Source: Phycomyces nitens (lineage: Eukaryota > Mucoromycota > Mucoromycetes > Mucorales > Phycomycetaceae). From it: a DNA stretch of 64,000 nucleotides. Positions 31,273-43,351 of this stretch are shown here, piece by piece; positions within the stretch are counted from its first letter, which is position 1, and every line of letters starts with the position of its first letter. The stretch is from NCBI GenBank assembly GCA_022702545.1, contig JAHRBC010000002.1, positions 6,758,001 through 6,822,000 of the forward strand, written 5' to 3'. The translations under genes were made by a program, and so were the position numbers. A model generated the notes under the pieces. The model worked only from the letters and a program-made list of their open reading frames with translations. It ran no database searches and was not told the DNA's origin.

Positions 31273-32656
31273 GGCACCCAGGTGTCGTAAAATTGCCATA
31301 TACTGATGTATTTCTCAAATTCAACTCATCCAAACTTCTGCAGTGGAATGACAAAAACCAGAGAACATCTGATGTAATCTTTGTTCTCCATAATTTGAAC
31401 GTCTGGAGCCCGAATCTGTTTGAATTGTAGAGTTTGTCTTTAGTTGTGATATCACTATTGACCAGTTTAATTGTTCTTAAGCGAGGTGCTGCGCATAAAA
31501 GGGTATCGATTTCAACAGACGTGGGAGGGAAAATATTCAGCTCAACTAGATTGTTAAGGCTGCTCTTTATCTCTGTAAAGTCGATTGGGGTTGAATATGC
31601 ATCTGGACAATCCAGATGAAATGATTCGATGGTGCTTGATAATCCTGCAAGACAAGCTTCCGTGATATGTTTGGGAATGTCACAAGGGTTATCAGGAGTA
31701 GTGGTACGGTATGGTATGCCAATGTCAACCGATACGTGCTTTAACGGCATATTGCGAAAATGGATTATATCCCAAAAAAGTAGATGATTTTTCCCGGTCC
31801 AATTGCGATAGTCCACATTTAACTTTGTTAGGTGTTGAAATGGCAGAGGCACTTTTTGGAACAATGATATGGTAGTGCTCCGTTTTGTATTGACGTTCGA
31901 TAGAATATTTGATGTAGAGAAACTCATTGTGTGTAGATTCGGGTATTTGCGTGCAAAATAACATAGCCATCGATGGTCTGCATTTTCAGAAGTTATGTCC
32001 AGATTTCTCATGTTTGTGGCTGGCGATACTCTTGTCATACGTTCAATGTCTGTTTCGGATAGAGCCAATAGATTTGAACTGAATTCCCAATATCCAAGGT
32101 GTTTTAGGTGCGAGTGAATGGTTTCAAAGTCGTCTAATGAGAACGATGCTTGTGCATCACTCATCCCTCTATTAAGAATTTGCAGTCGTCTCAAGAGGGG
32201 TAGACACAGGATCATTTTAACAAGCGTATTCTCAATGTCTGGTACATGTGTCTGGTCAAAAGGAATGCGGAGTTCTGTCAATGATCTCCAGACATTCCAG
32301 TCAGCAGTAACTCCAAAGTTGTCCGGGATTATGGAATCTGGCTCAAAATAAAGATATTTTATATTCGGAAATGTTTGTTGTAGTACGTAGAGCTCTTCGT
32401 CTGTTATTAGTGTATGATAGCCTATTTCCAAATTTCGTACGAGTAACCGAGTTTTTAGGCAAGGTGGTTGACTATCTTGGGGAAGATCAACAAGGTTCTC
32501 TAATAGTGGTCGGCACACCATTAGGTCAGAGTGAAGGGAATCCTGGAAGAGTTCTTTCCATGACTTGCAAACTAGATAGCAAGAGATTTTGTCCTCGAGA
32601 GAAAGAAATTCCGTGAATTGCTGTATTATTTCTCGAGGAAAGTCGGATAATAGCAT
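31259..32656 (-). pseudogene. F-box paralog B, 5' fragment
   Basis: Begins with the conserved ATG (LLSDFPREIIQQFTEFLSLE) and runs 466 codons to FIDM, where the LINE begins. The F-box and most of the LRR-like part are present without internal stops. The open frame upstream of this ATG is an accident of the leader: the other paralogs share the leader but not an in-frame start there. If transcribed, it would read into the antisense-free 5' end of the LINE and stop after a few foreign residues (QRIVLCG), giving a truncated F-box protein; expression is unknown. Confidence 0.85.
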
Positions 32657-32663
32657 AATAAAA

Positions 32664-32780
32664 GGAATATTTTGAATAGAGAGATACTGGAAAGAAGGGC
32701 TTTGAGAATTTTTTGAGCGTTCAAATAGGTTTTTACAAACTTTGATGAGAAAAAGCAAGAGGCGCAGCTTATTGTAGGAC
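32664..32780 (-). promoter_or_regulatory. Conserved upstream region of F-box paralog B
   Basis: Same leader block and GTCCTACAAT element as the other paralogs, the latter about 115 bases upstream of the ATG. Confidence 0.5.
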
Positions 32781-34012
32781 AGAGGTACAATTCCTAGTAT
32801 GTGGAACTTGGAAATATACTAACTTGGTACCCCTGTACTTCTTCCTTTGGATGACCTCTAACTCCTGTGTCCAAAAATTAAAAGCTTGCTCTTTTGATTA
32901 GAATATATTTACTATGTCTTTAGATCATTAGCAGTAGGAAGATGTTTGTAAATTGTCTTGGTTTCTTGGTACAACTATATCTTTAGTTGTTTGACTTACT
33001 CTTGGACCTTATTGATATTTGTCCTAGCTATTTCATTAAGATCTTAATATAACTATTGACCTATGGAGCAAATGCGGTGCGTAGTTAAGCTCAGATGTCA
33101 AAGTAGGGATAAGCGTATGGCCAAGTCAAATTATTTTAAAATACGTTGATTAGTAGATTGTTATATTGTTAGATAATTAGACTTGGATATAAGTATTGTT
33201 AATACAGGGTTACTAGAAAATATTGTGTGATTGCGAGCTTGAACATAAAGTATAAAAGGCATTTTCTTTACATTGATCTTATTCTTAATGTATACAAGCA
33301 ATCGATCTAGCAATCTAACATCATAAAGTGTATCTTGTGTAGACTATATAATAAAAGCAAACCATTTATTCAATATGAGATAGGTTCACATTCATACTTT
33401 CTAGAATAGTGATATATTAATCATAATAAAAACAGCAGATATCCACTCTTTTGGCAGAGTCTCTCTCAACCGCTTTAGTGTTTTATTTTTGGTTTACATT
33501 GAACGCATATCATTATCCAATATATTTAATGTTTTCTGCATTAAACTTGAAGTATTTGGGTTTTTGATATGATATAAAGGGGTCGACATAGAAATAAACC
33601 GAGACTCTGATGTGTGGTTTCTAATGAGAGTTTGTGTGCAGATTCGAATATAATAATACCAGAATACGATAATGTGCTCGTTAGAATTCATATCTCTTTT
33701 CTGTTTATTATATGTAAGCCATATTTTGGTTTTCCTGAATACCCCGGTTCTTTTCCGAGAGAACATCTTTACTACTGTGGTGTGTATACCACACTTGCAA
33801 ATATTGATATTCTTGATAATGTCATATTGCTTGATGCCATTTAAGATGATCCATTCACAATTATGCCGCGGCTAACAAGTTTAGTCTTTATTTATTTTTA
33901 AAAGGAGAACTTTGGAAACAATACAGCGTTTTTACTTTGTGTATTTGAAAGAAAAAGGCAAACTTCAAGTTTAATGAACTTTAAATTCTTTTTCTTTTTC
34001 TTTTTAGTAAAC
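32781..34012. other. Tandem-duplicated spacer, copy 2
   Basis: Colinear with 24,261-25,502, with scattered substitutions. Together with the flanking genes this defines a tandem unit of about 3.2 kb (F-box gene plus spacer). No credible gene is seen. Confidence 0.6.
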
Positions 34013-35851
34013 TCAGTAGAACATACTGACATCTTTATAGTATCTGATACGAAAGCATGCTACATAACCAAGTTTTATCTTTGTATACGCAAAAACACAA
34101 TTTTCGTTCCAACTCTCATACGGCTTTCTTTCATTTGCATCAAGAGCTCTCTTGAAAGTGCTTTTTTTGTTTTCCTCGTAGTTTGAGATAAATTTCTGGA
34201 CACGGGAGTCTTTAGCTGTCGATATATCCCACATATTATTCGACCCATTGGTGTAAAACCACTCATAACAAGCTTTGACAGGTGGACCACCGACAACAAC
34301 CGGCAAGTCATTTGGATCATAGTCTTGTTTTGGAGTAATATCTTCAATTGGTCGAGTAATAAGAGTAAGATTCAAGTTTTCTTGACACCTTTTGTTGTCT
34401 TGTATAATAAATAATGTGCTTTCCAGACTAAATTGCTTTAAGCGGGTATAGGCCATATCAATAAACTGGCATCCAGGTGTCGTGAAATTGCCATATACCG
34501 ATATATAGTTCAAATCCAACTCATTCAAACTTCTGCAATGGAATGAAAGAAACCGGAGAACATCTGATGTAATCTTTGCTCTCAATAATGTGAACGACTG
34601 GAGCCCAAATCTGTGTGAATTGTAGAGTTCGTCTTTAAGTTTGATATCGCTATTGGACAGTTTAATTGTTCTTAAGCGAGGTGCTGCGCATAAAAGGGTA
34701 TCGATTTCAACAGACGTGGAAGGACATATATTCAGCTCAACTAGATTGTTAAGGCTGTACTTTATCTCTGCAAAGTCGATTATGGTTGAATGTATATCTG
34801 GAAAATCCAGATGAAATGATTCGATGGTGTTTGAGAATCCTGCAAGACAAGCTTCCGTGATATGTTTGGGAATGTCACAAGGGTTATCAGGAGTAGTGGC
34901 ACGGTATGGTATGCCAATGTCAACCGATACGTGCTTTAACGGCATATTGCGAAAATGGATTATATCCCATAAAAGTAGATGATCTTTCCCTGTCAAACTG
35001 CGATAGTAAACATTTAACTTTGTTAGGTGTTGAAATGGCAGAATCACTTGTTGGAATAATGATATGGTAGCGCTCCGTTTTACATTGACGTTCGACAGAA
35101 TACGTGATGCAGAGAGAATCATTTTGCGTAGATTGGGATATTTGTGAGCAAAATAACATAACCATCGATGGTCTGTGTTTTCGGAATTAATGTTCAGGCT
35201 TCTCATCTTTGTAGCTAGCGGTACTCTTGTCATACGTTCAATGTCTGTTTCGGATAGAGTCAGTAGATTCGAACTTAATCTCAAATGACCAAGGTGTTTT
35301 AAATGTGAGTGGATTTTTTCAAAGTCGTATAATGAGAATGATATTGGTATTTCGTGACTGTAATGATGAAGGATCTCCAGTCGTCTTAAGAGGGGTAAAC
35401 ACAGAACCATTTTAACAAGCTTGTTCTTGACGTCAGGCACACGTGTCTGGTCAATTTCAATGAAAAGGTCTGACAATGACCGCCATATATTCCAGTCGGT
35501 AGTAACTCCAAAGTTGTCTGTAATTATAGAATCTCGCTCCAAGTAAAGATACCTTAAATTTGGAAAGGTTTGTTGCAGTACATAGAGTTCTTCGTCCGTT
35601 GCTAGGGTATAATAGCTTACTGACAAATATTGTACGAGTAATCGAGTTTTTAGGCAAGGTGGTTGATTATCTTGGGAATGATTAACAAGGTCGTCTAATA
35701 AGTGTCGGTTTATCACTAGATCAGAGTATAGGAAATTCTGGAAGAGTTCTTTCCATGACTTGCAAACTAGAGAGCAAGTTTTTTTGTCCTTCAGATAAAG
35801 AAATTCTGTAAGTCTGTCTATGATTTCTCGAGGAAGGTCAGATAATAGCAT
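34013..35851 (-). CDS. F-box protein, paralog C (612 aa)
   Basis: Intact single-exon frame. F-box LLSDLPREIIDRLTEFLYLK, then SLVCKSWKELFQNFLYSD. The conserved blocks LRFLSFHCRSL, FIDMAYTRL and PKQDYDPNDLPVVVGGPPVK are present. It shares the 3' and 5' flanks of paralogs A and B and belongs to the same tandem series. Differences from A are spread over the whole length, with the C-terminal end after GYVA the most divergent (MFRI-type versus NYSY ends). A role in SCF-dependent protein turnover is inferred from the F-box only. Confidence 0.84.
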   Translation of the reverse strand: MLLSDLPREIIDRLTEFLYLKDKKTCSLVCKSWKELFQNFLYSDLVINRHLLDDLVNHSQDNQPPCLKTRLLVQYLSVSYYTLATDEELYVLQQTFPNLRYLYLERDSIITDNFGVTTDWNIWRSLSDLFIEIDQTRVPDVKNKLVKMVLCLPLLRRLEILHHYSHEIPISFSLYDFEKIHSHLKHLGHLRLSSNLLTLSETDIERMTRVPLATKMRSLNINSENTDHRWLCYFAHKYPNLRKMILSASRILSNVNVKRSATISLFQQVILPFQHLTKLNVYYRSLTGKDHLLLWDIIHFRNMPLKHVSVDIGIPYRATTPDNPCDIPKHITEACLAGFSNTIESFHLDFPDIHSTIIDFAEIKYSLNNLVELNICPSTSVEIDTLLCAAPRLRTIKLSNSDIKLKDELYNSHRFGLQSFTLLRAKITSDVLRFLSFHCRSLNELDLNYISVYGNFTTPGCQFIDMAYTRLKQFSLESTLFIIQDNKRCQENLNLTLITRPIEDITPKQDYDPNDLPVVVGGPPVKACYEWFYTNGSNNMWDISTAKDSRVQKFISNYEENKKSTFKRALDANERKPYESWNENCVFAYTKIKLGYVACFRIRYYKDVSMFY

Positions 35852-35866
35852 AATAATAATAAAAAA

Positions 35867-35980
35867 GGAATATTTGGAATATAGAGATACTGGAAAGAGA
35901 GGCTTTAATGATTTTCAAGTGTTTAAATAGATTTTTATCAGCTCTAATATCAGAAAAAGAGGCATAGTGCGTTGTAGGAC
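35867..35980 (-). promoter_or_regulatory. Conserved upstream region of F-box paralog C
   Basis: Leader block next to the ATG and GTCCTACAAC about 120 bases upstream, as in the other paralogs. Confidence 0.5.
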
Positions 35981-36807
35981 AGAGGCGCAATTTTTTTTTT
36001 AAAAAAAAACAAGGGGGAGGGGGTTTTGAAACCAATCTGAAACCGCCCTTTTTTTGGGTGCTCATCTTGTCAATAAAATGCAAAATTTTGCTGAGCAACA
36101 TAATACATACATATGACATTGTTAATGGACTATGCAATAAAAGTTCTGTAAGTATAGCATATATTGCTCTCGTCTTCACTTGCTGCATACTTTCTACTAA
36201 TGTCTAAAAAAAAATAACAAGCACTAATGCAGAAAACAGCCCCAAAATGATCCGTTTCAAGGAATCCAGCCATTCTTTGCCAGTCGAAAAAGCCAGTCCT
36301 TTATAAAAGTGATAGAAACAGTTGGTAGTCTTTAAAGAATATGTAATAGTATTTTTCATCTGTCTGTAAAAGAGACCAGCACAAAAAAGCATAGGCACAG
36401 ATTATCAGTAATGAGTTGATTCCCGATGATCCACTTATTATACTTTGCGCAATATAAAGAGCTACGGTAAGAGCTCCTTGGACTCAATAGTTGAATCTCG
36501 CTCTGGTGCAAACAAAAACAGATCTAAAGTGGAGAAAACTGTCTATAGTATATTCTTAAAGGTATATTTAATTTGTAACTTTTTATTTTTATCATTTTAA
36601 ATTACACACACATATATTTAGCTAAAAATGCAAGTGTCTTAAAGTAATATGCTTCATTTATTATCATTATTTGCCATTTTTTTTCTTTTTCCTTTTGAAA
36701 ACTCTTTTAGATGTATTTCGCTGGCAATATTCTATACACAAACAAAAAAAGTCCTTTTTTTTTGGCAACGTATTATAAAGCAAGCATAAATCACTCTCTA
36801 TCAACTT
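35981..36807. other. Unique AT-rich spacer
   Basis: No gene is seen. It starts with a T/A palindrome-like run (about 35,992-36,010) and separates the A-B-C tandem series from the segmentally duplicated D unit. Confidence 0.5.
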
Positions 36808-37315
36808 TGGGTGTTAATTTGACTATTGATAGATGAAGCTAATTCGGTGAGTGGTAAAGCTGAAATGTTAAACTACTTTAACAAGTGAGTATGCAATATT
36901 GAATATCATGATTATATAAGAAATCATCTTTTTCAATGTATTTATATTGTTGATTAACTATTATTAATAGATATTTCGATTGAATACTTGTCTACAAACG
37001 GGTTAATTTACTCCAAGATAGAAACCTTTGGGTACGGGTGGCATACACTGAATGTTTGGAATAAAATATTTTGTAGACTGTCCAACTAAAGTAAATATCC
37101 ACTACTTTATACATTGAAATAGATGGATAAATATAACGCAAGTACCCTAAAAGTTCAAGATTTTATATAAAAGATTTTGTTCTTTTAGAGCATATAATGA
37201 TATCAAATAATAATAATAATATTTTGTTGGTCTACTTGACATTTATAGCTGCTTGTTATTCTTGGTGCATGCTATTGTTCCGGATTGAATTGAGTTTATC
37301 GTTATAAAAAGAAAA

Positions 37316-37335
37316 CCAACTGTTTCCACAGTTGG
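37316..37335. repeat. 20-bp hairpin, orientation 1
   Basis: Stem CCAACTGT/ACAGTTGG with loop TTCC. In the duplicated block (53,310-53,329) the same stem carries loop GGAA, that is, the hairpin is inverted. Confidence 0.85.
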
Positions 37336-38046
37336 ACAAGAATGATAAAGTAACTCTAAAAACATACCGAATATAGCTCGTTGGTTATATGAATACAATA
37401 AAGTGGAACAGTAATATAATCAAAGAAAGAGAAGGAAAACAGTGATAGTGACTCGGGAGTAATTTAACAGCAACAGAAAATTATAGCAAAATGAAACCTA
37501 TCAAATAACAGTCGATATGAATTAACTTGATAATAAGGTACTCCATTTCACCATGTATTACACTTTTAAAATGTTCCATAGAGACACATCTCTGTTCTCT
37601 TTACAGAAAATATCCAACACTGAATAACTATATAATATGTACCTAATTTGCTGGATTCATTTGCAAAGATAATTCAAAAAAAATGTTCAACTGAATTGAG
37701 ATAGGAGATTTGAGGAGGCTAGTTGAATAAACATTCAAATTAGAATACTATAATAAAGATGGACCTTGACAATTTCAATCGGTTTCTCTGCTTTTGGCTG
37801 GAGATTTTAGACTTTTATTTTATCAATCTTCCAGAGCATATCTGTCATTTACAAATAAAGACACTGAATTTATGAGGCAATGTAAAAGTGGGGGCAAGTT
37901 TTTCTTTCTTTCTTTCTTTTTAAAAATAAAAAGAGTTTAGGCAACAATACAGTGTTTTTTGTTTTGTTTTATTGATTCATTAAAATGTCATTGCTTCAGA
38001 AAGATTCAAGGGTTTTAAAACGTTTCTTTTATTTTTGGTTTTTAGC

Positions 38047-39885
38047 TTATAATACATCTTCTTCACTATAAAAAATCTCAAAATTAGATACATGGCCAAG
38101 TTTAATCATTGTGTACTCGTTCAAACAGCTGCTGTTCATAATATCGAGCTTTTCTTTTCTTGTATTTGGATCAAGGAGAGTATTTGCAGTGGTTATTTTG
38201 GTTTCGTCATTGTATGAGCCTAATCCTTGGTCGCATAAACGCTCTTCTGATGATATATTCATCATATAATTATTAGGAGTAGTGTGAAACCATTCATAAT
38301 GAACTTTGATAGGTTGACCACTAACAACAGCTGGCAGAGCATTAGGATCAAAGTCTTGTTTTGGAGGGATATCGTCAATTGGTCGAATAATAAGAACTGT
38401 ATCTGTACGTTCATCCTGCGCCTTTTTGTCTTCGATAACAAAGCTTCCATATTCTATACACAGTTTACTTAAGCGGGTGTAGGACATATCAATAAACTGG
38501 CATCCAGGTGTCGTAAGGTTGCCGGTTACTGTTGAATCTTCGAAACCAAACTCATCAAAATTTCTGCAGTGGAAGGACAGAAACCGGAGAACATCTGATG
38601 TAATATCTGATCTCACTAATTTGAATGTCTGGAGCCCAAACCGGTTTGAATTGTAGAGGTCTTCTCTAACTGTGATATAACTATTGATGAGTTCAATTTT
38701 TCTTAAGCGAGGCGCTGCGCATAAAAGGACATCTATGTCAAGACACGTCCAAGCATCCACATATATATCAACTATATTGTAAAGGCTGCCATATAGCCCT
38801 GAAAATACGATTGGCATTCCATATTCATTTGGACATTTCAGGCTAAATGTCTCAATGGTCTTTGAGAATTCTGGGAGACAAACTCCTGTGATATGATTGG
38901 GAATATCACGAGAATCAATAGCAGAGGTGTCGTTGTCTGGTACTTTAATGTGAACAAGGAAATGCTTCAACGGGACATTGTGAAAATGGAGTATATCCCA
39001 AAAAAGTAGATGATCCTCCTCTCCAACCAAATCCCAGTATCGAAGATTTAATTTTGTTAGGTGTTGAAACGGTAGAGGCACTTGTTGGAACAATGATATG
39101 GTATCGCTCCGTCTTCCATTGACGTTTGGTAGAATGTTTGATGTAGATAAATTCAGTGTGTCTAAATTCGGGTACTTGCGTGCAAAATAGCATAGCCATC
39201 GATGGTCTGTATTTCCAGAAGTTATGTACATGCTTTTCATGTTTGTGACTGGCGATACATTTGTCATACGTTCAAGGTCTGTCTCGGATAATCTCAATAG
39301 ATTTGAGCCTAATCCAAAATGCTCAAGGTGCTTTGTATGCGAGTGAATGGTTTCAAAGTCGTCTAATGAGAATGACACTTTTACGTCTCTCCAACCTGAA
39401 TTAAAGATCTGCAGTTGTCTCAAGTGGGGCAAACACAGGATCATTTTAACAAGCTTATTTTCGACGTCAGGTAGAGGTCCTTGGTCAAATTCAATGTGGA
39501 GTTCTCTCAATGAGCTCCATATATTCCAGTCAGCAGTAACTCCAAAGTTGTTTGAGATTAAGGAATATTGGCCAAAGTGAAGATGATTTATATTCGGAAA
39601 GGTTTTCTGTAGTACGTAGAGGCCTTCGTCTGTTGCTCGCGTATAATGACACAATTCCAAATGTCGTACGAGTAATCGAGTTCTTAGGCAAGGCGGTTTA
39701 TTATCTTTGGGAGGATTAATAAGGTCCAATAATAAGTTATAGTACACCAGTTGTTCAGAGTGTACCGAATCCGTGAAGATTTCTCTCCATGACTTGCAAG
39801 CTAGATAGCAAGATATTCTGTCCTCGGAAGAAATAAGTCCTATCAACTGCTCTATAATTTCTCGAGGAAGTTTGGATAATGGCAT
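38047..39885 (-). CDS. F-box protein, paralog D (612 aa)
   Basis: Intact single-exon gene of the second F-box subgroup. F-box PLSKLPREIIEQLIGLISSE, then YLACKSWREIFTDSVHSE. The family blocks appear as LRFLSFHCRNF, FIDMSYTRL and PKQDFDPNALPAVVSGQPIK. It is very close to paralog F, differing by scattered substitutions and one extra Glu codon (GEEDHLLF versus GEDHLLF). It lies within a segmental duplication, so D and F arose by a recent block copy and not by retrocopying. Both frames stayed open. The target is unknown. Confidence 0.85.
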   Translation of the reverse strand: MPLSKLPREIIEQLIGLISSEDRISCYLACKSWREIFTDSVHSEQLVYYNLLLDLINPPKDNKPPCLRTRLLVRHLELCHYTRATDEGLYVLQKTFPNINHLHFGQYSLISNNFGVTADWNIWSSLRELHIEFDQGPLPDVENKLVKMILCLPHLRQLQIFNSGWRDVKVSFSLDDFETIHSHTKHLEHFGLGSNLLRLSETDLERMTNVSPVTNMKSMYITSGNTDHRWLCYFARKYPNLDTLNLSTSNILPNVNGRRSDTISLFQQVPLPFQHLTKLNLRYWDLVGEEDHLLFWDILHFHNVPLKHFLVHIKVPDNDTSAIDSRDIPNHITGVCLPEFSKTIETFSLKCPNEYGMPIVFSGLYGSLYNIVDIYVDAWTCLDIDVLLCAAPRLRKIELINSYITVREDLYNSNRFGLQTFKLVRSDITSDVLRFLSFHCRNFDEFGFEDSTVTGNLTTPGCQFIDMSYTRLSKLCIEYGSFVIEDKKAQDERTDTVLIIRPIDDIPPKQDFDPNALPAVVSGQPIKVHYEWFHTTPNNYMMNISSEERLCDQGLGSYNDETKITTANTLLDPNTRKEKLDIMNSSCLNEYTMIKLGHVSNFEIFYSEEDVL

Positions 39886-39893
39886 AGTAAAAT

Positions 39894-40011
39894 GGATAGT
39901 TGGAATATATATATACTGGAAAGAAAAGTTTTAATACTTTCCAAATATTTGAGTACAGTTTTATGAATTTCGAATGTGAGAAGGCAGGGGAGGCTTAGAG
40001 TATTGTAGGAC
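39894..40011 (-). promoter_or_regulatory. Conserved upstream region of F-box paralog D
   Basis: Leader block with GTCCTACAAT about 117 bases upstream of the ATG. Confidence 0.5.
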
Positions 40012-40040
40012 AGACAAGATCCGCACGGGAACGGTATCCT

Positions 40041-40049
40041 GACCTTGGG
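40041..40049. repeat. Left flank duplication of the 9.4-kb insertion
   Basis: GACCTTGGG, nearly repeated as GACTTTGGG at 49,412-49,420. Present once in the uninterrupted copy at 56,029-56,037. Confidence 0.6.
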
Positions 40050-40128
40050 CAATAATATTTAAAGGTCAAATAATTGTTTTGTGCGGATAAATATTCTACC
40101 GACACAAATCCTCATAATACGAACTAGT

Positions 40129-41469
40129 ATGAGCACCCCTGAGGGATCGAACTCACAGGGCAGTACTGTCAACCAATGGCAGGTCCAACGACCAGCAATC
40201 CGTGTACAGAGCACATCATCCCGCCCGAAGAACAAGTCTCTTCATATCTTTACTGCACCTGGTTTTGACCAGAGCCTCTCCATGGACCCAGAATTCGCTG
40301 CTTGGGCCAGCACCATCCATCCGCCGAGCGTTTTGCTCAATCTCGGCAAACTCGTTTCTGCCAACGCAGTAGATGGTGTCCTCTCTGAATACATTGGCCA
40401 GATGACCTCGTTGACCTTGCGTTACATTCGTTCAAAGGACCTTTTGGCAGAGGCCCTTTTCACCGAACCTGCCACCCGGGTGAAAGCCATCTCCGACAGC
40501 CTGGTGTTTCAGAGCACCAGAATCGTTACTTCTCCAAGTTTGCCTTCCAATAGTCATATTGTGAAGGTTAACATGTATCATATCAGCGCCTGCGATCCCA
40601 AAACTGACTTTCTTGGGCCCATTGAAGAGGCTTTCCAGTCGTATGGAAAGGTTGTCCAATTGCGTGCCTACGTCTCCCACCGTGGAACATTCCGTGGTGA
40701 AGCTACCGTCCTTCTGGACACATCTGGGCTAGTCAAACCTAAAACTCTCCCCAGCCGCCTTCATTTGGAATGCTCCATTTCCTGTGCAGTGGCGCTGCGT
40801 TCCAAGGATATTCCACCCGTGTGCGGGTATTGCCGTGAGGAAGAGCACTTCCTGCGTCCATGTACAAAGCGCCCATCTCGCACACCCTGCTGTAAGCGTT
40901 GTGGTGTCTTGGGCCACAAGATGGCCAGCAGAGACTGTCCTGTCCATCCCGACACCGTTGAGGCCGAGCGTCTTCAGCAATAGCGACTCCAGTTGGAGAT
41001 TGCTGAAGCAGAAGCTCTCCGTGCTCTTCAGATAGAAGCCAATGCTCAATCCTCCCCACCTTCCAATGCAGCTGTGTGTTCGACATCGGACACCACAAAC
41101 CTTGTACCCATATCTTTGGCCCCCAAGCCCATTCGCCGCCGATCAGTGTCAGTAATGACTACTCGATCCAAGGCTGGATCCACTAGACCCCCTGTCCCCA
41201 CTGGTGATAACGTTGAGATACCAATGTATGATCCCAGTGGTAGCGGCACTGCTGCCAGCAAGTACTCGTTTGCTGCTCGAGGCATTGCCCTTCCTGAGGA
41301 TGGTGTCTCCCGGCCTGTCATTACAGATGACGAATTCTGCCAGTCTTTGCTTGACCTCTCCGTCCAGGCACATGCCCAGGGTAATCAGCCCTTCACTGAT
41401 CTTGACGGCAATACGCCTATGGAAGAACTTGACTCTCCCTCTGGTCAGTCTGGCCAACTATCTTCATAA
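40129..41469 (+). pseudogene. LINE copy 2 ORF1, one stop codon
   Basis: Colinear with the intact ORF1 of copy 1, including both zinc knuckles (CGYCREEEHFLRPC and CKRCGVLGHKMASRDC). A TAG at 40,981 replaces a Gln-codon position just after the knuckles; the frame then continues from 40,984 to the TAA at 41,467. The TAAATG junction with ORF2 is conserved. Confidence 0.85.
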
Positions 41470-43351
41470 ATGACTGTACAGTCTATCCGCTTAGGAAGCT
41501 TGAATGTTTGAGGTCTCCTCTCCACCATAACTAATCCACAATCCCCCAAACGTCTCTTTATCCGTCACCTCCGCTTCTTCTCTCCCATACCTTCCTTACT
41601 TGCTCTACAAGAGACCCATCTCCTTCCTTCCCATCATTCCACTATGCACCTTCTCTTCCAAGCCCAGGCAAGTCTTTGGACTTTGCACTGTGGCCTTATA
41701 TCTTTCGATCCCCTTCTCCATTTTGAAAAATTGTACGTGTCACCAGATGACCGTGCACTAATTGTAAGGGTTACACATACTGATCAACGCATTGATCCTT
41801 TTGCTGTTGTTGTTCTTTATGCTCCCAATATCCCTGCCCAACTCGAGTCTTTCCGCGCTGCCCTCCTTGCCAAACTTGAATGTCACTGTACTATGTTATC
41901 TGCAAGAGGCTTGTCAGTGCGCGGTAAGAGTATCGTTGCCAACGCTCTTCTCTTGAGCTCCATCTGGCATGTCCTCTATGTGACTTCTGAACCTCTCTCT
42001 TTTTTTGCTGCTATCCGCAAACATGATTGCTCTTTTCTCTACCTTGGTTTTGGCAGCCCTGGTTGGCCTCTTCTTTGCCTACCACGCAAGTCTGGGGGTT
42101 TGGGCCTTTTGGATGCTGATCACCAACAATGCACTCTCCAACTGCGATGGATTCTTCCCATTTTGCGTTCTCGATCATTTTCTCGATTTGCTTCCTTTTT
42201 ATTACCCTATTTAGAATTTTTACTTCCTCTTCACTTTCATTCTCCTTCCGCTAGTATAGCTCTGCTGTTTCCTTGTAGTACTGTGAGTTGCCCCAGCTCC
42301 CTACTGCCGATTCACCGTGCCTGCTCTCGTCTGCTTCCCGATGCTCTTCCTTCTGAACTCAGTATAGCACCTGTGGAGGTTCTTGAGTTCCCCTTGGCTT
42401 CTGTTTGGACTTTTGTCCCGCCATTCGTTTCTCCGGAAATGAATCTCAAGTCACCTCTTGTCTCGTATGCCTTTCTGGTAGATGATGATGGACGTCTCTG
42501 TCCCCGACTTTTTGGCGAATCGTCTAAGAACACGGAACCGCATTTACCAATTCTTCAGCAAGATCGATGCTGGTAGAATAGTCTATTGTCCTTGGTTTCT
42601 TCTATACCTTCAATTCCCATTCCCTACCTCACCTCCTCCGCCTGGTCTATCCTCTCTTCTCTCTGTAGTCCTTTTGGACAAACGCCCTTTGGGCAAAACA
42701 TCGACAGGAGCCTTGTGCCGGCATCTTCGTCCGTTTCCTCCTCCGCCTCTTCTCCCTCCTGCCCTATGGCGTCGTTTCTGGTCCCTTGTTATTCCACAAA
42801 ATTGCCGCACTTTGTGGTGGAAAGTGTTGTGGAAGTGGATTCCCACTCGGCTGGCCATTAACACCATCATGCCTCGTACCGTCTCGGACCCCATGTTCTT
42901 GGTGTGCTCCACTAACACCCAAGACCAAGACCATTTCCTCTTCTTCTGTCCTAAGAAACGCCAGGTGTGGAACGTAGTCCTCTCTCGTTTCTGTCGGAGC
43001 TGGACTCTGGATGATGTTCGGCAGATGCTGACATCCTGTCAACTCCCTTGTGTTTCTCCCACTCGGGATACTCAGATTCTGCTGGTGGTTATAACAGCCA
43101 AGGAAATTTGGAATGCCCATTGGAAGTTTGTCTTTGAGAATCAGCCTTTTCTTCCTGGAGTAGTGGCTATGAAGGCCTCCAGTACTATAGAGAAACAGCG
43201 AGCTATACTAGCTTACGGAGTTTCTTTTTCTTTTCTTTTACTTATTTTCCATACTTTCTTTTCTTATTTCACCTTATCTCGTCAATTTTATCTTATTCCT
43301 TTCCTCCAAGTCCATTTTAATAGCAATCCAGAAGCCGCACGCGATGAGTGA
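41470..43351 (+). pseudogene. LINE copy 2 ORF2 remnant
   Basis: Begins like copy 1 (MTVQSIRLG) but has a TGA after LNV. The endonuclease part stops at LYAPNIPAQ and is fused directly to the late reverse-transcriptase region LESFRAALLAKLE, so the catalytic YADD region is lost. The C-terminal finger CLVCSTNTQDQDHFLFFC is kept (as FLVCSTNT). Confidence 0.85.

Larger units (their letters stand above)
36808..40049. repeat. Segmental duplication, copy 1 (contains F-box D)
   Basis: A colinear block of about 3.24 kb matching 52,801-56,037 in the same orientation, with few substitutions and small indels in both coding and non-coding parts. It includes about 1.2 kb of 3' spacer, the F-box gene and about 160 bases upstream. 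Homology resumes at 49,412-49,517 after 9.4 kb of foreign DNA. Confidence 0.85.

Noticed and set aside
32657..32758. Upstream extension of the F-box B frame (34 extra codons)
   Set aside because: The extension comes from the shared leader DNA, and the conserved ATG at 32,656 matches the start used by all other paralogs.
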